DNA of 64,000 nt from Elmis aenea (GCA_947652605.1 OX393581.1:11226640-11290639); one strand, 5' to 3'; numbered from the stretch's first letter, positions 46,571 to 58,081 are shown. Numbers and translations are program-made. The notes: generated by a model not told the origin, from the sequence alone.

Positions 46571-47125
46571 ACTCATGACTAAATAAACAAACAAAACATA
46601 ATAAGACCCATTTGTTGTGTAGGTACCGTAAATTAATTTTGGCAAAAAAAAACCATGCATATAAAGTCACTATTACAAAAACCGTGCAAGTTTGTGTTAC
46701 GGATCTGGTAACGTTTATTTTATTTAAAAATTTTATGTATAAAGGAGGCAAACAAGAAATTTCAATGCGGAGATGACAACACAACAAAAGTCGTCTTCGT
46801 AATAACAATGTCATTGAAAACAGGTGATACGTGTCTGGAGAACACGTATAGTTGAAACTTTACATCAATACATTATTAAATATGTCTACTTACAAATTTA
46901 TAAGATGACAAAGCAGCGGAATGAGTATTTGAGTCGTGTCCTTGCATGCTAAAAGGTCTAACAAGCACTACAAATACGAAATATTTGTTCGATGTTCAAG
47001 CATGACGATTGCCAATTGTCATACTAAATTTTTATCTAACATAATTGATAGGATTTATCATGAGAAAAAGGAATTGCAGTTGAACGCCACAATTCTATTA
47101 CAGTTTTTATTAGAAAATTATAAAA
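46571..47125. other. Unannotated AT-rich interval
   Basis: An 81-codon frame at 46936-47181 overlaps the next element's start and has no family signature. Confidence 0.4.
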
Positions 47126-47663
47126 TAGGGGAGGCTGGGGATGAAAGTAAAATTTTTTTGTTTTTATTTAATTTCTCATAAAGTATAACAAGTTTTTTTA
47201 CATCCAAATTGATTTAATGATAGATTGGACCATTTGTCTTCCTTCCAAGATGTTTGTTTCATATGTTTCGTAAAGCATATGTGAGGGAATTTTTTTTTCT
47301 GTAGTAAGGCAGCTATTACTTCCAACCTCAACGTTGGGGCTAAAAATAACAATGATCGTGGTAAGTTGTAACGGCAAAATAATTTACACAGCTCATAAGT
47401 AGTAGGTAAATATATTAGTATTCATAAACAAAATTAATATTATTTGATTCCAAAATACACATTAGCAAAATAAACAAATAAAAAAAATCTTTTGTACAAT
47501 ACAAAATGATAAGTGAACATTATCAATATTCAAAAATGTGAGACAAAAAGATACAACATATTAGAAAATTAATCCGACAAGTTTTATATGTTTTCATCTA
47601 CGAAGAAAGCCACCAATTATGTGCTAAGAGTTAACATTTGCAAGTGAAAACATTGATTGGGGT

Positions 47664-48464
47664 TTTAAGCTATTTTATATTTCCCGGGAAATGCTTTTTG
47701 TCCCGGGAATTCCCGGGATTTTAAAAAACTGTTATTTTCGTTTATTTTGTGCCAAGATCTTTGTAATACTATCATAACTTATCAGAATTGTATACTTAAA
47801 ATATCTTTACTAACAGTAAATTATGGAAAATTTTTATTTTTATTTCAAAATAATTTTTCTCTTTTACTATGGCGCAAAGAAGCCCGGTCTCCATGACAAA
47901 GTTAATATCTTCAAAATACTTTTACAGTTTTATTTTTGTGTACCCTGATAATTCAAAGAAAATAGCTTATAAATGAAATTTTATTGATAATAACGATGTT
48001 TCTTTGCTGCTAGATGCTCTCAAGACAATTTCACCTACATCAATAGACACTGAGAGAGCATTTTATGCAGCAGGACTTTTTGTTAACAAATTAAGAAAAA
48101 GACTAATTGACTGAAGCACAGATCATCTTTGTTTTCTTAAATCACAGTACAAAAATTCATTGTAAAAATTATATTATTGTATTCATAAATATGAAATTGC
48201 AATAGAAAGGTTATAATTCCCAAATGTTTGTTTCTCTCATCAATATTATTGAATTATTTATAATAATCATGGAGCAAAATGTATTACATATATGATTTGG
48301 AGTTGTTTTTAAGTAATAAACCGCTCCCTTAATTTTTTGGGTTATTTATTTAAAAATATTGACATAAGTTATTACATCCCGGGATCCCGGGAAATCCCGG
48401 GACAAAGGCCGATTTCTACCCGGATTCCCGGGACAAGCAAAATGGTCAAATATGAGAAACCCTA
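47664..48464 (+). mobile_element. hAT relic inserted in family A copy 3
   Basis: Compared with copy 2, the text gattggggtt...gttgtaac is split here. Both ends carry runs of cccgggaattcccgggatt and related strings. The right end inverted reads tagggtttctcatatttgac. No clean 8-bp duplication is left, so the boundaries are approximate. It contains a hAT C-terminal block. Confidence 0.65.
48004..48156 (+). pseudogene. hAT C-terminal dimerisation block
   Basis: Reads LLDALKTISPTSIDTERAFY then AAGLFVNKLRKRLID, a stop at 48112, and in the same frame STDHLCFLKSQYK. This matches the hAT tail 'xPTSxxxERxFSxAGxxxxKxRxRLxDxxxxxLxFLxxxxK'. About 36 codons are intact. Upstream text is not recognisable. 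Confidence 0.7.
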
Positions 48465-48851
48465 GTTGTAACACTGTTACGTTTGACCCCAAGTGTACAC
48501 AAAACGAAATGGAGGGAATCCACAATTAACCACGATTCCAACATCAAATTGTATTGCATCCACCAATAGCCAACAAAATTTAGAACATAATAATCTAGGT
48601 ACTTTTTTGTTCCTCTTAAGAGATCGCCTAAAAGTCACTCGACCGGTGACACAACGCATTAACTTTTAGGCGGAAAATGGTGACTCTGGCTGGCAAAAAC
48701 TTAACCTCTATGACAGATGAAAACTACCAATGTAGGTAGAGAGGTGGATGTAAATGAACATTGCACAAGCGTTTAAGGTGACATAACAAAAATTAAAGAA
48801 ACCATAGGCACTGTTACAACCTACCCGTGTTACTTCATCCCCGGTCTCCCC

Positions 48852-51390
48852 TACCTAGTCGACGTTTATTATTATTAATAAAAAAGAAATTTGGTAACAA
48901 AATTTGTTGAAGATCACGACCTACACAACCTACAACTATTTATAACTATATCCAGTGTTTTGTTTGCTAAAAAGGGTTTAAGTGTTTACGAATGCAAGGA
49001 ATGTTTAGAGCCAGCTTTAAATGCCTTCCTTGGTTACAATTTACTACTGGTATTTAATCGCGAAAACAGTTCTGTTCTGCATCAATAAAGTCTGCTGCTA
49101 AAAAGATAATTGAAAATGATCTACTTAAAGTACATGATAATAATAGGTGCTTAACGTACAAATTTATGTCAGTTTTCGTAAAGTTTCACAACACATTGAC
49201 CGTATTTTTTCGTTTTTCTTTTGTATAACTAAATCTTCATTTTTTACTACCCATGATAATATACATCGTAAAACACGCAAATGCTTTAAAATTTGATTAA
49301 TATATCCCAACGTTAGTGTTAGGTCTATACCAAATGAATGTTTATGTTTCAAACTTTTGGAATATTAATAACGTCCATTAATCATCCACAATATCACTAA
49401 TGAAATTAATTAATTAGTTATTTCAATTTGAATCATGTTTTGGTAATTATTTAACACTGTTTTTGTACACTTATCAATGTTTTAATGCATGATTAGTCTG
49501 AATATTTCATTTCTACTTAATACAATTTTTTACGTTTTCTGATTTTCCTCTTCCTTATTCTACATTTCCAGACCCCATTTATCTTCTACTTTCCACATTT
49601 CTTTCCTTTACTCTCGTTTTTTTTTTTCTTTCGATATTCCGTTTTTTTTTTAATTTCTTAAAATTTTATACGGCAAGTTATTTCCCGTTTTTTTTACCTC
49701 TCTCTTGACCTTTCTCTTTTTCTTTTAAATTTATTCTGCTTTTACTTATGCTTTCCCAAAATTTTAAAATTCCTAGTTTAAAACGTTATTCGCTTGTGAA
49801 CTTAAAATACTTTTTGTTAGTTATACTTAGCATCACATAAATTTGTCAGTAGATTTATCACAAATGCAATAAAATTTTCTCGACTGTGTAGACTTTACCC
49901 ATTCATCAATTAGCCCACTTAGTTGTTCAATGTGTTAAGTATATCTAAATTGGCGAGAAAGTTGTTAATTAATTGGTATATTATGATCGATGAACATAAA
50001 CTTCTTGACAAATTAATTTAAATTCGATCAACTCAAAAATAAATTACAAAATTTGTGTATGTGTTGTGGTTTAGTGTTTGATAAGAAAGTAATTGTTAAG
50101 AAATCGAAAACGCATAAATATACTTGCAAAACAAAATATTTTTCGGAAGACATCACCACAAAAAAAAAGCTGTTTTGTGTTGGGCTAATCCAGTATTAAA
50201 GCTATTCTATGTATCTGTTTATTTGTACTAACAATTATATGTACAGTAAAATATTGCTATTTTCTCATATTAAAAGAGACTGCGCCCGAGAACGCCTATG
50301 AGACTAAGGCCGGCACCGATAAGATCCAAAAAAAAAATAGGACAACACTTTTTTTCATAACATTCAATAAAAATATGAAACTAACATTAACCAAATCTCT
50401 TCAAATTGTCGAACAGAACACTTGAGACAGCGTCCTCCACAATAATTCAAATACGAAACGTCTAAAAATCAATGTTTTTAAATAAAATCGCACAACATGA
50501 ATCCTCCAGAGAGCAATATTCCTACCGTACAAATAAGAATCTCAACTCAATAAAGTACCCGATATGAGGTGTATTGTAACAAAACTCTCGGATCTCTAGA
50601 TTCTACTTGATAGAATTCGTGCTCGGAATTGATTACCCAAACAAGGTCCAGTTTCTCACGAGACATCATAAATTTATCGAGTGGAATCTTTCATTGCAAC
50701 GTGATAAATGTAATACAAAACTAAATAATTTATACGTGCAGATGGTTACCAGTGCAATAAATATCTTTCGATGAAACTTCACAACTCGTAGCTACGATTA
50801 ATTTCAAGAGATGTCGGCACATTTTTGCTATTAGCGGACGAGTTTAGAGTACTGAAGATACAAACGTTATTAACACGATTACTACTGCAGCAGATATTCT
50901 ATAACGAAGTAAAAAAAAAATACAAGTCATAAGACAGGAGGTTGCCTCAGAGCGCTGCAGATCCATTGTTAAATAAAAACAGTTTTGAGGTTCAATATGA
51001 ATTTACTTAGCAACGTGTTTGAGACTTATAAAAAGTACCCGAAAATTGAAATATCATTTAAATCTAAATTAATAAAATAATAGTAAGAGCAAAAGATTTA
51101 CTGTTTTTTTTATATTAATTATTCAAAAGTTATACCTCTCTTGGCAAACTTGCTTCCAAACATTTGCGCAAATAACAACTACAATGCCAATGCAGCTAGC
51201 TTATCTAATATCTTCATTTTTGTGACTTAATAAATGAAACTCATGGTGCATTTTGTATTATATTTACACACCCGTTAATTTTTTGAAATCACTTTCGTAT
51301 AAATGAGACAGTCGTCTAATTAAGATCAAGTTTTTTTGGATGCGATTTGTCCCACAATTAATCATTAACCGCATTTATTTTTCACGTCTT
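48852..51390. other. Unannotated interval with a pyrimidine-rich tract
   Basis: Between 49545 and 49745 the plus strand is strongly pyrimidine-rich with ttttttt and ctttc runs. The frame 48891-49088 (65 codons, no ATG-quality start) has no family match. Nothing else is assignable. Confidence 0.4.
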
Positions 51391-51619
51391 TAATGCCCGG
51401 TTTCTCTGACACATCTTAAGATCTAGCTGAATCTTAAGTTCGCCTTAACGATATAAAGTGTTGCACCAAGCAATTTTAAGAACATATTCGACTTGAGCTG
51501 AGCTCACACCTTGAGTCGCTGTTTACTAGAACTTGAGCTGGAGTACATAACCTAAAAGTATCTTGTATTTGCTTTGTTTGTAGTTAAGTGTTTGTTTAAA
51601 TTGTGGTTTAAGTTTAAAT

Positions 51620-51868
51620 ATGGACATTGACTTTATAAATATGATAGATGATGCAGATGATGACTTGTACGACCCTGTAATTTCTCGAAGACGATTTGTT
51701 CGCGCAAATCCATTTACGGATTTCGAATACAATCGTTTTTTTATGCGTTTTCGCCTCACAAAAGAGACAGTTATTGTGATCTTAGATCAAATTGAGCCTC
51801 AATTGGAGTATTCAGGGTGTTTGAAATTCGAGTTTAAGCATGGGGATCTCGCGTATTATAATAGCTAG
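51620..51868 (+). pseudogene. PIF/Harbinger transposase N-terminus, interrupted
   Basis: MDIDFINMIDDADDDLYDPV, later NPFTDFEYNRFFMRFRLTKE and VILDQIEPQLEYS resemble the N-terminus of Harbinger-type nucleases (HARBI1 group: 'NPFExxxDxEFxxRFRLSKExVxxLLxxIEPxLE'), ahead of the DDE nuclease domain. Coding likeness ends at about 51811, exactly where the MITE 51813-52690 begins, so the last 17 residues are MITE-derived. No Harbinger sequence was recognised after 52690. A possible element start is near 51397 (gcccggtttctctgac). Confidence 0.65.
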
Positions 51869-52690
51869 AGTATAGGTTTAAATTTGGCAAAGTTGTTAAA
51901 TTTGGTGCTCATTAATAATCCAAAGAGAAATTGGATATATCTCACAGTATCCGAGAAAATTAGGAAAAACTGGAAATTACGATTTTTAAAAATCGTTTAT
52001 AACTCCTTTGGAGTTTGAAATATTTTAAATGTGTTAAAAAGTTGCCCAAGCAACTTTTTAAGCCGAATCGGATGGTGGTCACAAATTTTTCCTAGGTCGA
52101 TTCGTTTTTGTTTTAGACAACCAACTTTGTTTTTTGTGATGGGCAGCATATCGCGTTTTTCTTCGTTATTAAAGTTCATTTTTAGGACTAACAGGCCTTT
52201 AAAACTTTTAGATTGTTGATCGGTTGTCATGGAAACAACATAAACTACAATGACCGGCCAACCTGATTTATAATGGTTATTATTTAAAACGTATTTTTTG
52301 AAATTTGACAATAAAAGAAAAAGTAAAATACCATGTGTGATACATCAATGGATTTAGAAAAATAAATGCTATTTGATAATGTAAATAGCAAAACTTGCGC
52401 CCATAAGCAAAAACAAAGTTGGTTGTCATAAAATAAAAACGAATCGATCTAAGAAAAATTTGTGACTACCATCCGATTCGGCTTAAAAAGTTGCTTCGGC
52501 AATGTTTTTACACATTTCAAATATTTCATACTCCAAAGGAGTTATAGACGATTTTCAAAAATCGTATTTTCCAGTTTTTCCTAATTTTTTCGGACCCCGT
52601 TTGAGATATTTCCAATTTCTCTTTGGATTATTAATGAGCACCAAATTTAGCAACTTTGCCAAATTTAAACCTATACTCTAGCTATTATAA
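51813..52690. mobile_element. Palindromic MITE derived from an HTH-bearing Tc1/mariner-like element
   Basis: Starts cagggtgtttgaaattcgag. Arms (about 51860-52130 and 52430-52690) are inverted, sharing ttggtgctcattaataatcc and aaaaagttgcccaagcaac. The minus strand near 52140-52175 still encodes MNFNNEEKRDML, the same start as the transposase scrap at 55931. The right end lacks the terminal 45 bp. Confidence 0.8.
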
Positions 52691-52699
52691 TTTGTTATG

Positions 52700-53105
52700 T
52701 CCTTATTTCCGAATTTTACAAAATCGGTGAAAATAACGTGCTTCCAAAAATTAGTGACCTGTGATTGAAAGAATTACTCTAGGTCAAATTCGAGATCTCC
52801 TCTTTGATCGACGGAAGAGATAGTAGTTAAAGGGGGTGAGGCTAGGTCAGGTAAATAGTGAGACATCATTAAATAAAAAATTGAATTTAGGTGGGAAAAT
52901 TCTATCTGATGATAATTCAAGCAGAAACAAATTACTTCATTTCAAGATCACATAAAAAAAGACACGGCAAAATAGTAAATAAAATAGACCAAAAAAAATT
53001 AAAACTCTAACCAATATTCATTAATGGTAAATTCGTTTTTCAAAGGCATTTCTTAGGTTATGAAAAATCCTATTCTATCTGGTTGCATTGATTAACATTT
53101 CGCTT
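52700..53105. other. Unannotated interval
   Basis: No frame or element recognised. Confidence 0.4.
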
Positions 53106-53108
53106 TCG

Positions 53109-53335
53109 GTAAATAGAATAGAATAAAATAAGATAAGATAATATGGAACGGATAAGAATGAAATAGAATGGGATAGAAAGGGATAGAATGGGATAGAATG
53201 GGATATAATGGAATAGAGTGGAATAGAATGGGATAGAATGGTATAGAATGGAATAGAATGGAATAAAATGAAATAGAATAGAATAAAATGGTATGGAATA
53301 AAATAAAATAGTATACAATAGAATAGAATAGAATA
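53109..53335. repeat. Minisatellite, 10-bp unit ggatagaatg
   Basis: About 20 tandem units of ggatagaatg with variants ggtatagaat, gaatagaatg and gaataaaatg. Purine-rich on the plus strand. The long frames through it on the minus strand (SIPFYSILFH-like) are by-products of the repeat. Confidence 0.9.
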
Positions 53336-53753
53336 CATTAAAAATCTGACTATCGTTAAATTAAGATTAATATACACCAAAAAAAAAAAATGTATTTGAT
53401 ATTCCAAACAAAATTTCATTGTTTAAACTGCAACAAGTCCTAAAAGATTACATTTAGACACAAATAATTTAAATGGTTTTAAAAAAAATATATTATGGAT
53501 TAAAAAAATATCAAAATATACGTGGTTGTTCTATATAAAACTGACATTTTCGTATAACATTTAGCAAAATGGACCGAGCATAAGAAAAACCCTGTGCATA
53601 ATTTTAAGAGTTTCACTACCGATCAATTACTATAACAGGATTCTAGGTAAATTGCTCGAAAGAAGTTGCTCGAAATACAATTTGCTCGAAAAAAAAACAA
53701 AGTTATGCTATTTATTTAATATAAATTTTTATATTTTTATAATTCATGCTATA

Positions 53754-53960
53754 CAGGGTGTCCCAGTTATCGTAAACAGCATAGGTTTCTCCTAAACGGT
53801 AAGAGATACAGGGTTGGTTAAATGTGTCAAAATGATCTATGATTTAAGAGCAACTGATCAATGAAAAAAGCAACTTGAAAGAAATTAATCGGTTTTGCGC
53901 TATTCATGAAAAACACAAAAATATGCACTCAGCAAATTATTTTTCAAAATAAATAAATTA
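53754..53960. mobile_element. TA-flanked transposon end, partial
   Basis: After TA at 53752-53753 the text cagggtgtcccagttatcgt matches the cagggtg terminus class of other elements here. No inverted partner was found before 54350. Confidence 0.4.
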
Positions 53961-54351
53961 TTTTTAAGTCTAACGTATTAATACTGTTTCATAACAAAGG
54001 TCATAATAGACCCATTAGACCCAATTACTAAAAAATACTAAATACACAGGGTTTAAAGTAACAAACTATCGTATCGATGGGCAGAAACAAAACACTTTAT
54101 ATTTATACTAATAATATTATGGTATGTTGTTTGTAATAAACAATAACTTTTCTTACATAAAACTTTTTTCATTTTCACTAATAACTTTTAAACATTTAAT
54201 TTACTTTTTAATAATGGCAATAGTCTGTTATACTCGTATGTAGAATACAATACAATTATTTATTTCTGCTTAAATTAACGTTAGAAGATAAATATCAATC
54301 AACTCGCAGTTTCTTGAGCTTTTTAATGACTTATCATAAAAGATTTATTGC

Positions 54352-54541
54352 CATGGGCGTCCACAGCAGGGTGGGGGGCAAACGAGGCACGCCCTCCCCC
54401 TGGGATCGAGTAAAAATGAAATATGTGAAAGACTTGTAAAAAATAACATAAAAATTACAAAATTAAATTAAAATTTATATATATCATTATTTATTTCTAT
54501 GCTTTGCCCCCCCCCTGGAAATTTGTTTGCGGACGCCCGTG
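54352..54541. mobile_element. hAT MITE, 190 bp, perfect 8-bp duplication
   Basis: Perfect duplication tttattgc at 54344-54351 and 54542-54549. Ends catgggcgtccacagcaggg and, inverted, cacgggcgtccgcaaacaaa. G- and C-runs lie near both ends. Non-coding. Confidence 0.9.
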
Positions 54542-54549
54542 TTTATTGC

Positions 54550-55360
54550 TAATTAAAATTTTAAAGTATTGGGAGGTAGTGCTTTAAGTGTCGCAGCGTC
54601 CCCCATAGATGGCAGGTGTCCCCAAGGGTACAATTGACGTTGTTCCTAAACCATCCCATTTTCTTTTCCGATTCTTGAGAAATTAAAGCCATAAAGTTTC
54701 GTTGGCAGACCATGTACAGCAAAAGCCTATTATTAGCGGAAACGCGGTTAGCTATATTGATTATAGCTCCCCTTTCATTATCCTACAATGCAATACATGA
54801 AAATTACAAATCCATATTGAAAATTAGTTGATTCGTTTACATTCCTTAGCCAATTTAAGTTGATGGGGCAAATTTCTTCATCTTTAATATGCACAGCGCT
54901 GAGCCCACTATATAAAATAAGAAAGGGGGCGGTGAAATAAGCCTCATGTACACTTAATACTTAATGCAGGTTTTTACAATGGCATAACAATGCCGCTCCT
55001 TCACGATGCGAACATTCACGCGAGAATTCATTCAAAATAACACGCAAAAATCAGTTTCGAGCTTATACAAGATTTTCGCTTTCACGAATTATTAAGTTTT
55101 ATGATGTTTTTATGCAGACTGAACGTTTTTTAGCGACGCTAATTAAAGAACAGTTGACGCAAAAGTAATTTACAGGTTTTGTCTTATATTTACTACTAAA
55201 CAAAAGCAATTCCTTCGAAAAATCAATAGATTAAGCAAAACATGTGATATTAACAATAAGCAGCGGTTTTTTTTTTTATTTATTTACTGGTTTTAATTAT
55301 TTTAAGCCTAAGAATTCAACATACAAGCTATTATTTACAAAACAAACTATTTGCTCTATA
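54550..55360. other. Unannotated interval
   Basis: No frame above 60 codons and no element ends were recognised. Confidence 0.45.
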
Positions 55361-56310
55361 CAGGGTGATTAAAATTCGAGTTTAAACATGGGGATCTCGG
55401 TTATTATAATAGCTACAATATAGGTTTGAATTTGGAAAAGTTGCCAAATTTGGTGCTCATTAATAATCCGAAGAGAAATTTTAAATATCTTAAACGGTAT
55501 CCGAGAAGATTAGGGAAACATCGGTAAATACGATTTTTGAAAATAGTCTATAACTTCTTTGGAGTATAAAATATTTCAAATGTGTAAAAACATTGCCCAA
55601 GCAACTTTTTAAACCGCATCGGGTAGTCATCACTAACTTATTCTAGGTTGATTCGTTTTTGTTTTTGACAACCAACTTAATTTTTCCTTATGGGCGAAAT
55701 TTTTGCTATTCACATAACCAAATAGAATTATTTTTTCTGAATTCATTGATGTATCACACATGGTATTGTCTTCTACATTAATTGTCAGATTTGTAAAATT
55801 GCGTTTTGGACAACAATCTCTATGAATCAGGCAGCCTGGTCGTTGTAGTTTATGTCGTTACCATGACAACCAATCAACAAATTCAAAAATTTGAAATCTT
55901 ATTACTTGTCATCGTAATAAGTTCGTATAAATGAATTTCAGTAATGAAGAAAAACGCGATATGCTGCGAATTTTTTATTCATTGAATAGGAATTCTACGG
56001 TGTCAAGACAACGATATGTAGAAACAAATCCGGAAAGAAGACAACCCTCGCACACATATTTTTGTACGTTGGACAGAAACTTGGGTGAATATGGGGCTTT
56101 TGCTAAACCAAGAAGAAAATACAGCAGAAAGGTTTCTGATGAAAATAAAGAAAACGTCTTGCAAACAGTCGTACTTATTTTATAACCATGAACAAAGAAA
56201 ATTTATTTCAACTTATTTTAAAGGCAATAGGAGGATCCTAGGTCTTCGGTAAAGGAACGAAATTTGTTGAAGATCATGAGAAACTTTTTTACTTTAAATA
56301 CATCACCCTG
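55361..56310 (+). mobile_element. Tc1/mariner-like element, internally deleted, with HTH scrap
   Basis: TA at 55359-55360 and 56311-56312. Ends cagggtgattaaaattcg and, inverted, cagggtgatgtatttaaagt. The first 250 bp match the arm of 51813-52690 (ttggtgctcattaataatcc). It encodes the N-terminal HTH of a transposase at 55931-56185. The catalytic domain is deleted. Confidence 0.75.
55931..56185 (+). pseudogene. Transposase N-terminal helix-turn-helix (DUF4817-like)
   Basis: 84 codons. MNFSNEEKRDMLRIFYSLNR, then RYVETNPERRQPSHTYFCTL, NLGEYGAFAKPRRKYSRKVS and ENVLQTV. This is the HTH/DUF4817 module found before the DDE domain of many insect Tc1/mariner-like transposases ('xxxEExxDMLxIYxxxxxNxxxARRRYxxxYPxRRxPxxxxFxRLxxxLxExGxF'). 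It would bind the terminal repeats. A stop follows shortly after the module, and the DDE part is absent. It has an ATG of its own, so a DNA-binding peptide could be produced; no evidence of host use. Confidence 0.75.
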
Positions 56311-56450
56311 TAAATTTTTCAGTTCTTTGATTCCAAATTAAGTTCTCCTTTAAAAATGTGAGGAGTTTTTGTACCCAAAATTAACGGTTTTTAGTTATAA
56401 ACGGTTTTTTTAAATATTGTCGAAAACAGATCTTTAAAAAAATATTTATA

Positions 56451-57411
56451 CAGGGTGTTGCATGACCAAACGGCCAAACTAAAGGAGCATGTTCCTTGAG
56501 TCAATTTAAGCAAAAAATGTTATATAAACCATAATCCAAAACTCGATGGTTATATACCTTAAAAGTTTATAAAAAAAAGTATGAAATACTGCTTTTATCT
56601 TCAAAATAATCTACAAGAAAACGTAACAATATACAGGGTGTTGTATTTCAAATAACAAAGCTGCATGTTGGTTCTCAAAAACTAAACGCTCTGTATATTC
56701 AAAAATAACGCAAGATCATGCAGCTAGTAATACCAAACAACTTTTGCATTTAAAGTTTTTTTGTTTCTCCTCAAATAATAACGCAAAAAAATAATTTGTG
56801 TAAAACTTTCATTTTTTCGAAAAAGTATAAAAATCGATATTACTCGAGAAGTATCAATTTTAGGTATAGAACATGCTGAATGTTTTTTAAAGTCAATGGA
56901 ATTTTCTACAAGAAAACGTAAAAATATACAGGGTGTTGTGTTTTAAATAACAAAGTCGGATGTCGGTTCTCAAAAACCAAACACTCCGTATATTTGAAAA
57001 TTATGCAGGTTTATGCAGCTCGTGATGCCAAACAACTTTTGTATTTAAAACTTTTTTGTATCTACTCTGATAACGACGCTATAAAATAAATAAAATACGC
57101 TCCCAAACATGGCAACTGTTGGGAAAGTAGCGGTTGTTAAAAGGAGACGTTTTCGGAACAGCTACCGCTACGTAGCTGAATGTGACCAATAGAGAAATAT
57201 TAACTTTAGGTATAGGACATGCTTAATAATTTTTAAACGCAATTAATTTATCTACATTCTAAAACATTGATTTAACAACAAAATGTTTTTCATAAAAGAT
57301 GCAACGCTATCTCTATCTTTTTTGTTCTTTATGGTACACTCGATTTTGTTTTGTTTTTTACTGTTTATTTGCTATAGCAACCAACCTAGTTATTTTAAAC
57401 AGAACACCCTG
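56451..57411. repeat. Cluster of tacagggtgtt MITE units
   Basis: Terminus cagggtgtt occurs after TA at 56451, 56634 and 56929, and an inverted end (agaacaccctg) closes at 57411 before TA. Each start is followed by the phrase tttcaaataacaaag or tttaaataacaaag, and ttctcaaaaactaaacgctc / ttctcaaaaaccaaacactc repeats between units. A tandem or nested array of the same family as 25565-27400. A GC-richer stretch near 57085-57190 is unexplained. Confidence 0.65.
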
Positions 57412-57509
57412 TATATTATTAAATTTGTGAATTCCTCTTTAAATGTGCTTTTAATTCATTATAAATGTAATGTAAACAAAAATTATTTAAAGATCACTCC
57501 TATTATTAA

Positions 57510-58077
57510 CCTTTAACTAGTCGCGTGTACTGTGTATACATAACTACTCGCATGGCGCCTCGGAGGCACCATTGGGGTTTTATAACAATATTTTTCACTT
57601 AAAATCTTAAAAATGTGTTAAACTGCTTTATTCATGAAATATAAGCTAAATCTTAAAAAGAATAACAATGACTAAATAAATTATAAGATATAAAAAATAT
57701 ATATCTGTATATAAAACATAACTGTAAAAACAGTTTTTTTTTTTTTAATACGAATCAAACATTGGATGCAAAGCATTCACTGCACAATTTTATTGTATGC
57801 TCTGAACAAATATTTTTATGGCATTGCGAACAAATTTGTTGCGAATGTCGATTTTTAGCCCTAGGGCATAAATGATAGCGTTCATGCCGAGTAGCACATA
57901 ATTGCATTTTACGGACTGTAAAATAGAGAAATATGAATAATACTATATAATTCGTATTCCTAAAAGTACAATTGAGGAATACATAAACAGATATTAGTGA
58001 CAAAAAAATTATTAAAAATGTAACAACGATTTAAAAAACGCTTGGCGCCTCTGCGGCGCCGTGCGACTACTTAAAGG
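57510..58077 (-). mobile_element. Miniature piggyBac element, 568 bp
   Basis: TTAA at 57506-57509 and 58078-58081. Ends cctttaactagtcgcgtg and, inverted, cctttaagtagtcgcacggc. Subterminal ggcgcc strings occur on both sides (catggcgcctcggaggcacc; ggcgcctctgcggcgcc). TTAA specificity and CCNTTAA-type ends are those of piggyBac. It holds the last coding segment of a piggyBac transposase (57755-57915). Confidence 0.85.
57755..58003 (-). pseudogene. piggyBac transposase C-terminal cysteine-rich domain
   Basis: From about residue 31: RKMQLCATRHERYHLCPRAK, later ICSQCHKNICSEHTIKLCSE and CFASNV. The eight or nine Cys/His follow the zinc-binding cross-brace pattern (CxxH/C...CxxC...CxxH...CxxC) that closes piggyBac transposases and binds the transposon ends. 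The first 30 residues are hydrophobic and look like non-coding or intronic sequence. The catalytic aspartates are absent. Intact zinc ligands in a dead element could reflect recent deletion. Confidence 0.8.
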
Positions 58078-58081
58078 TTAA

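Larger units (their letters stand above)
47128..48851. mobile_element. TA-flanked MITE family A, copy 3, both ends present
   Basis: TA at 47126-47127 and 48852-48853. Ends ggggaggctggggatgaaag and, inverted, ggggagaccggggatgaagt. Interior equals copies 1 and 2 except for an 800-bp insertion at about 47664-48464. Terminal-phrase variants recur inside (gggctaaaaataacaatg, gtaacactgttacgtttgac, gcactgttacaacctac). Confidence 0.8.

Noticed and set aside
48891..49088. 65-codon frame after family A copy 3
   Set aside because: No family signature; resemblance of KFVEDH to a string near 56263 is too short to mean anything.
49545..49745. Pyrimidine-rich tract considered as a splice or promoter element
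   Set aside because: No adjacent exon or transcript evidence; low-complexity composition is sufficient explanation.
53070..53419. 82- and 114-codon minus-strand frames with repeated SIPFYSILFH-like text
   Set aside because: They are translations of the 10-bp minisatellite; the repeat simply lacks stop codons in these frames.
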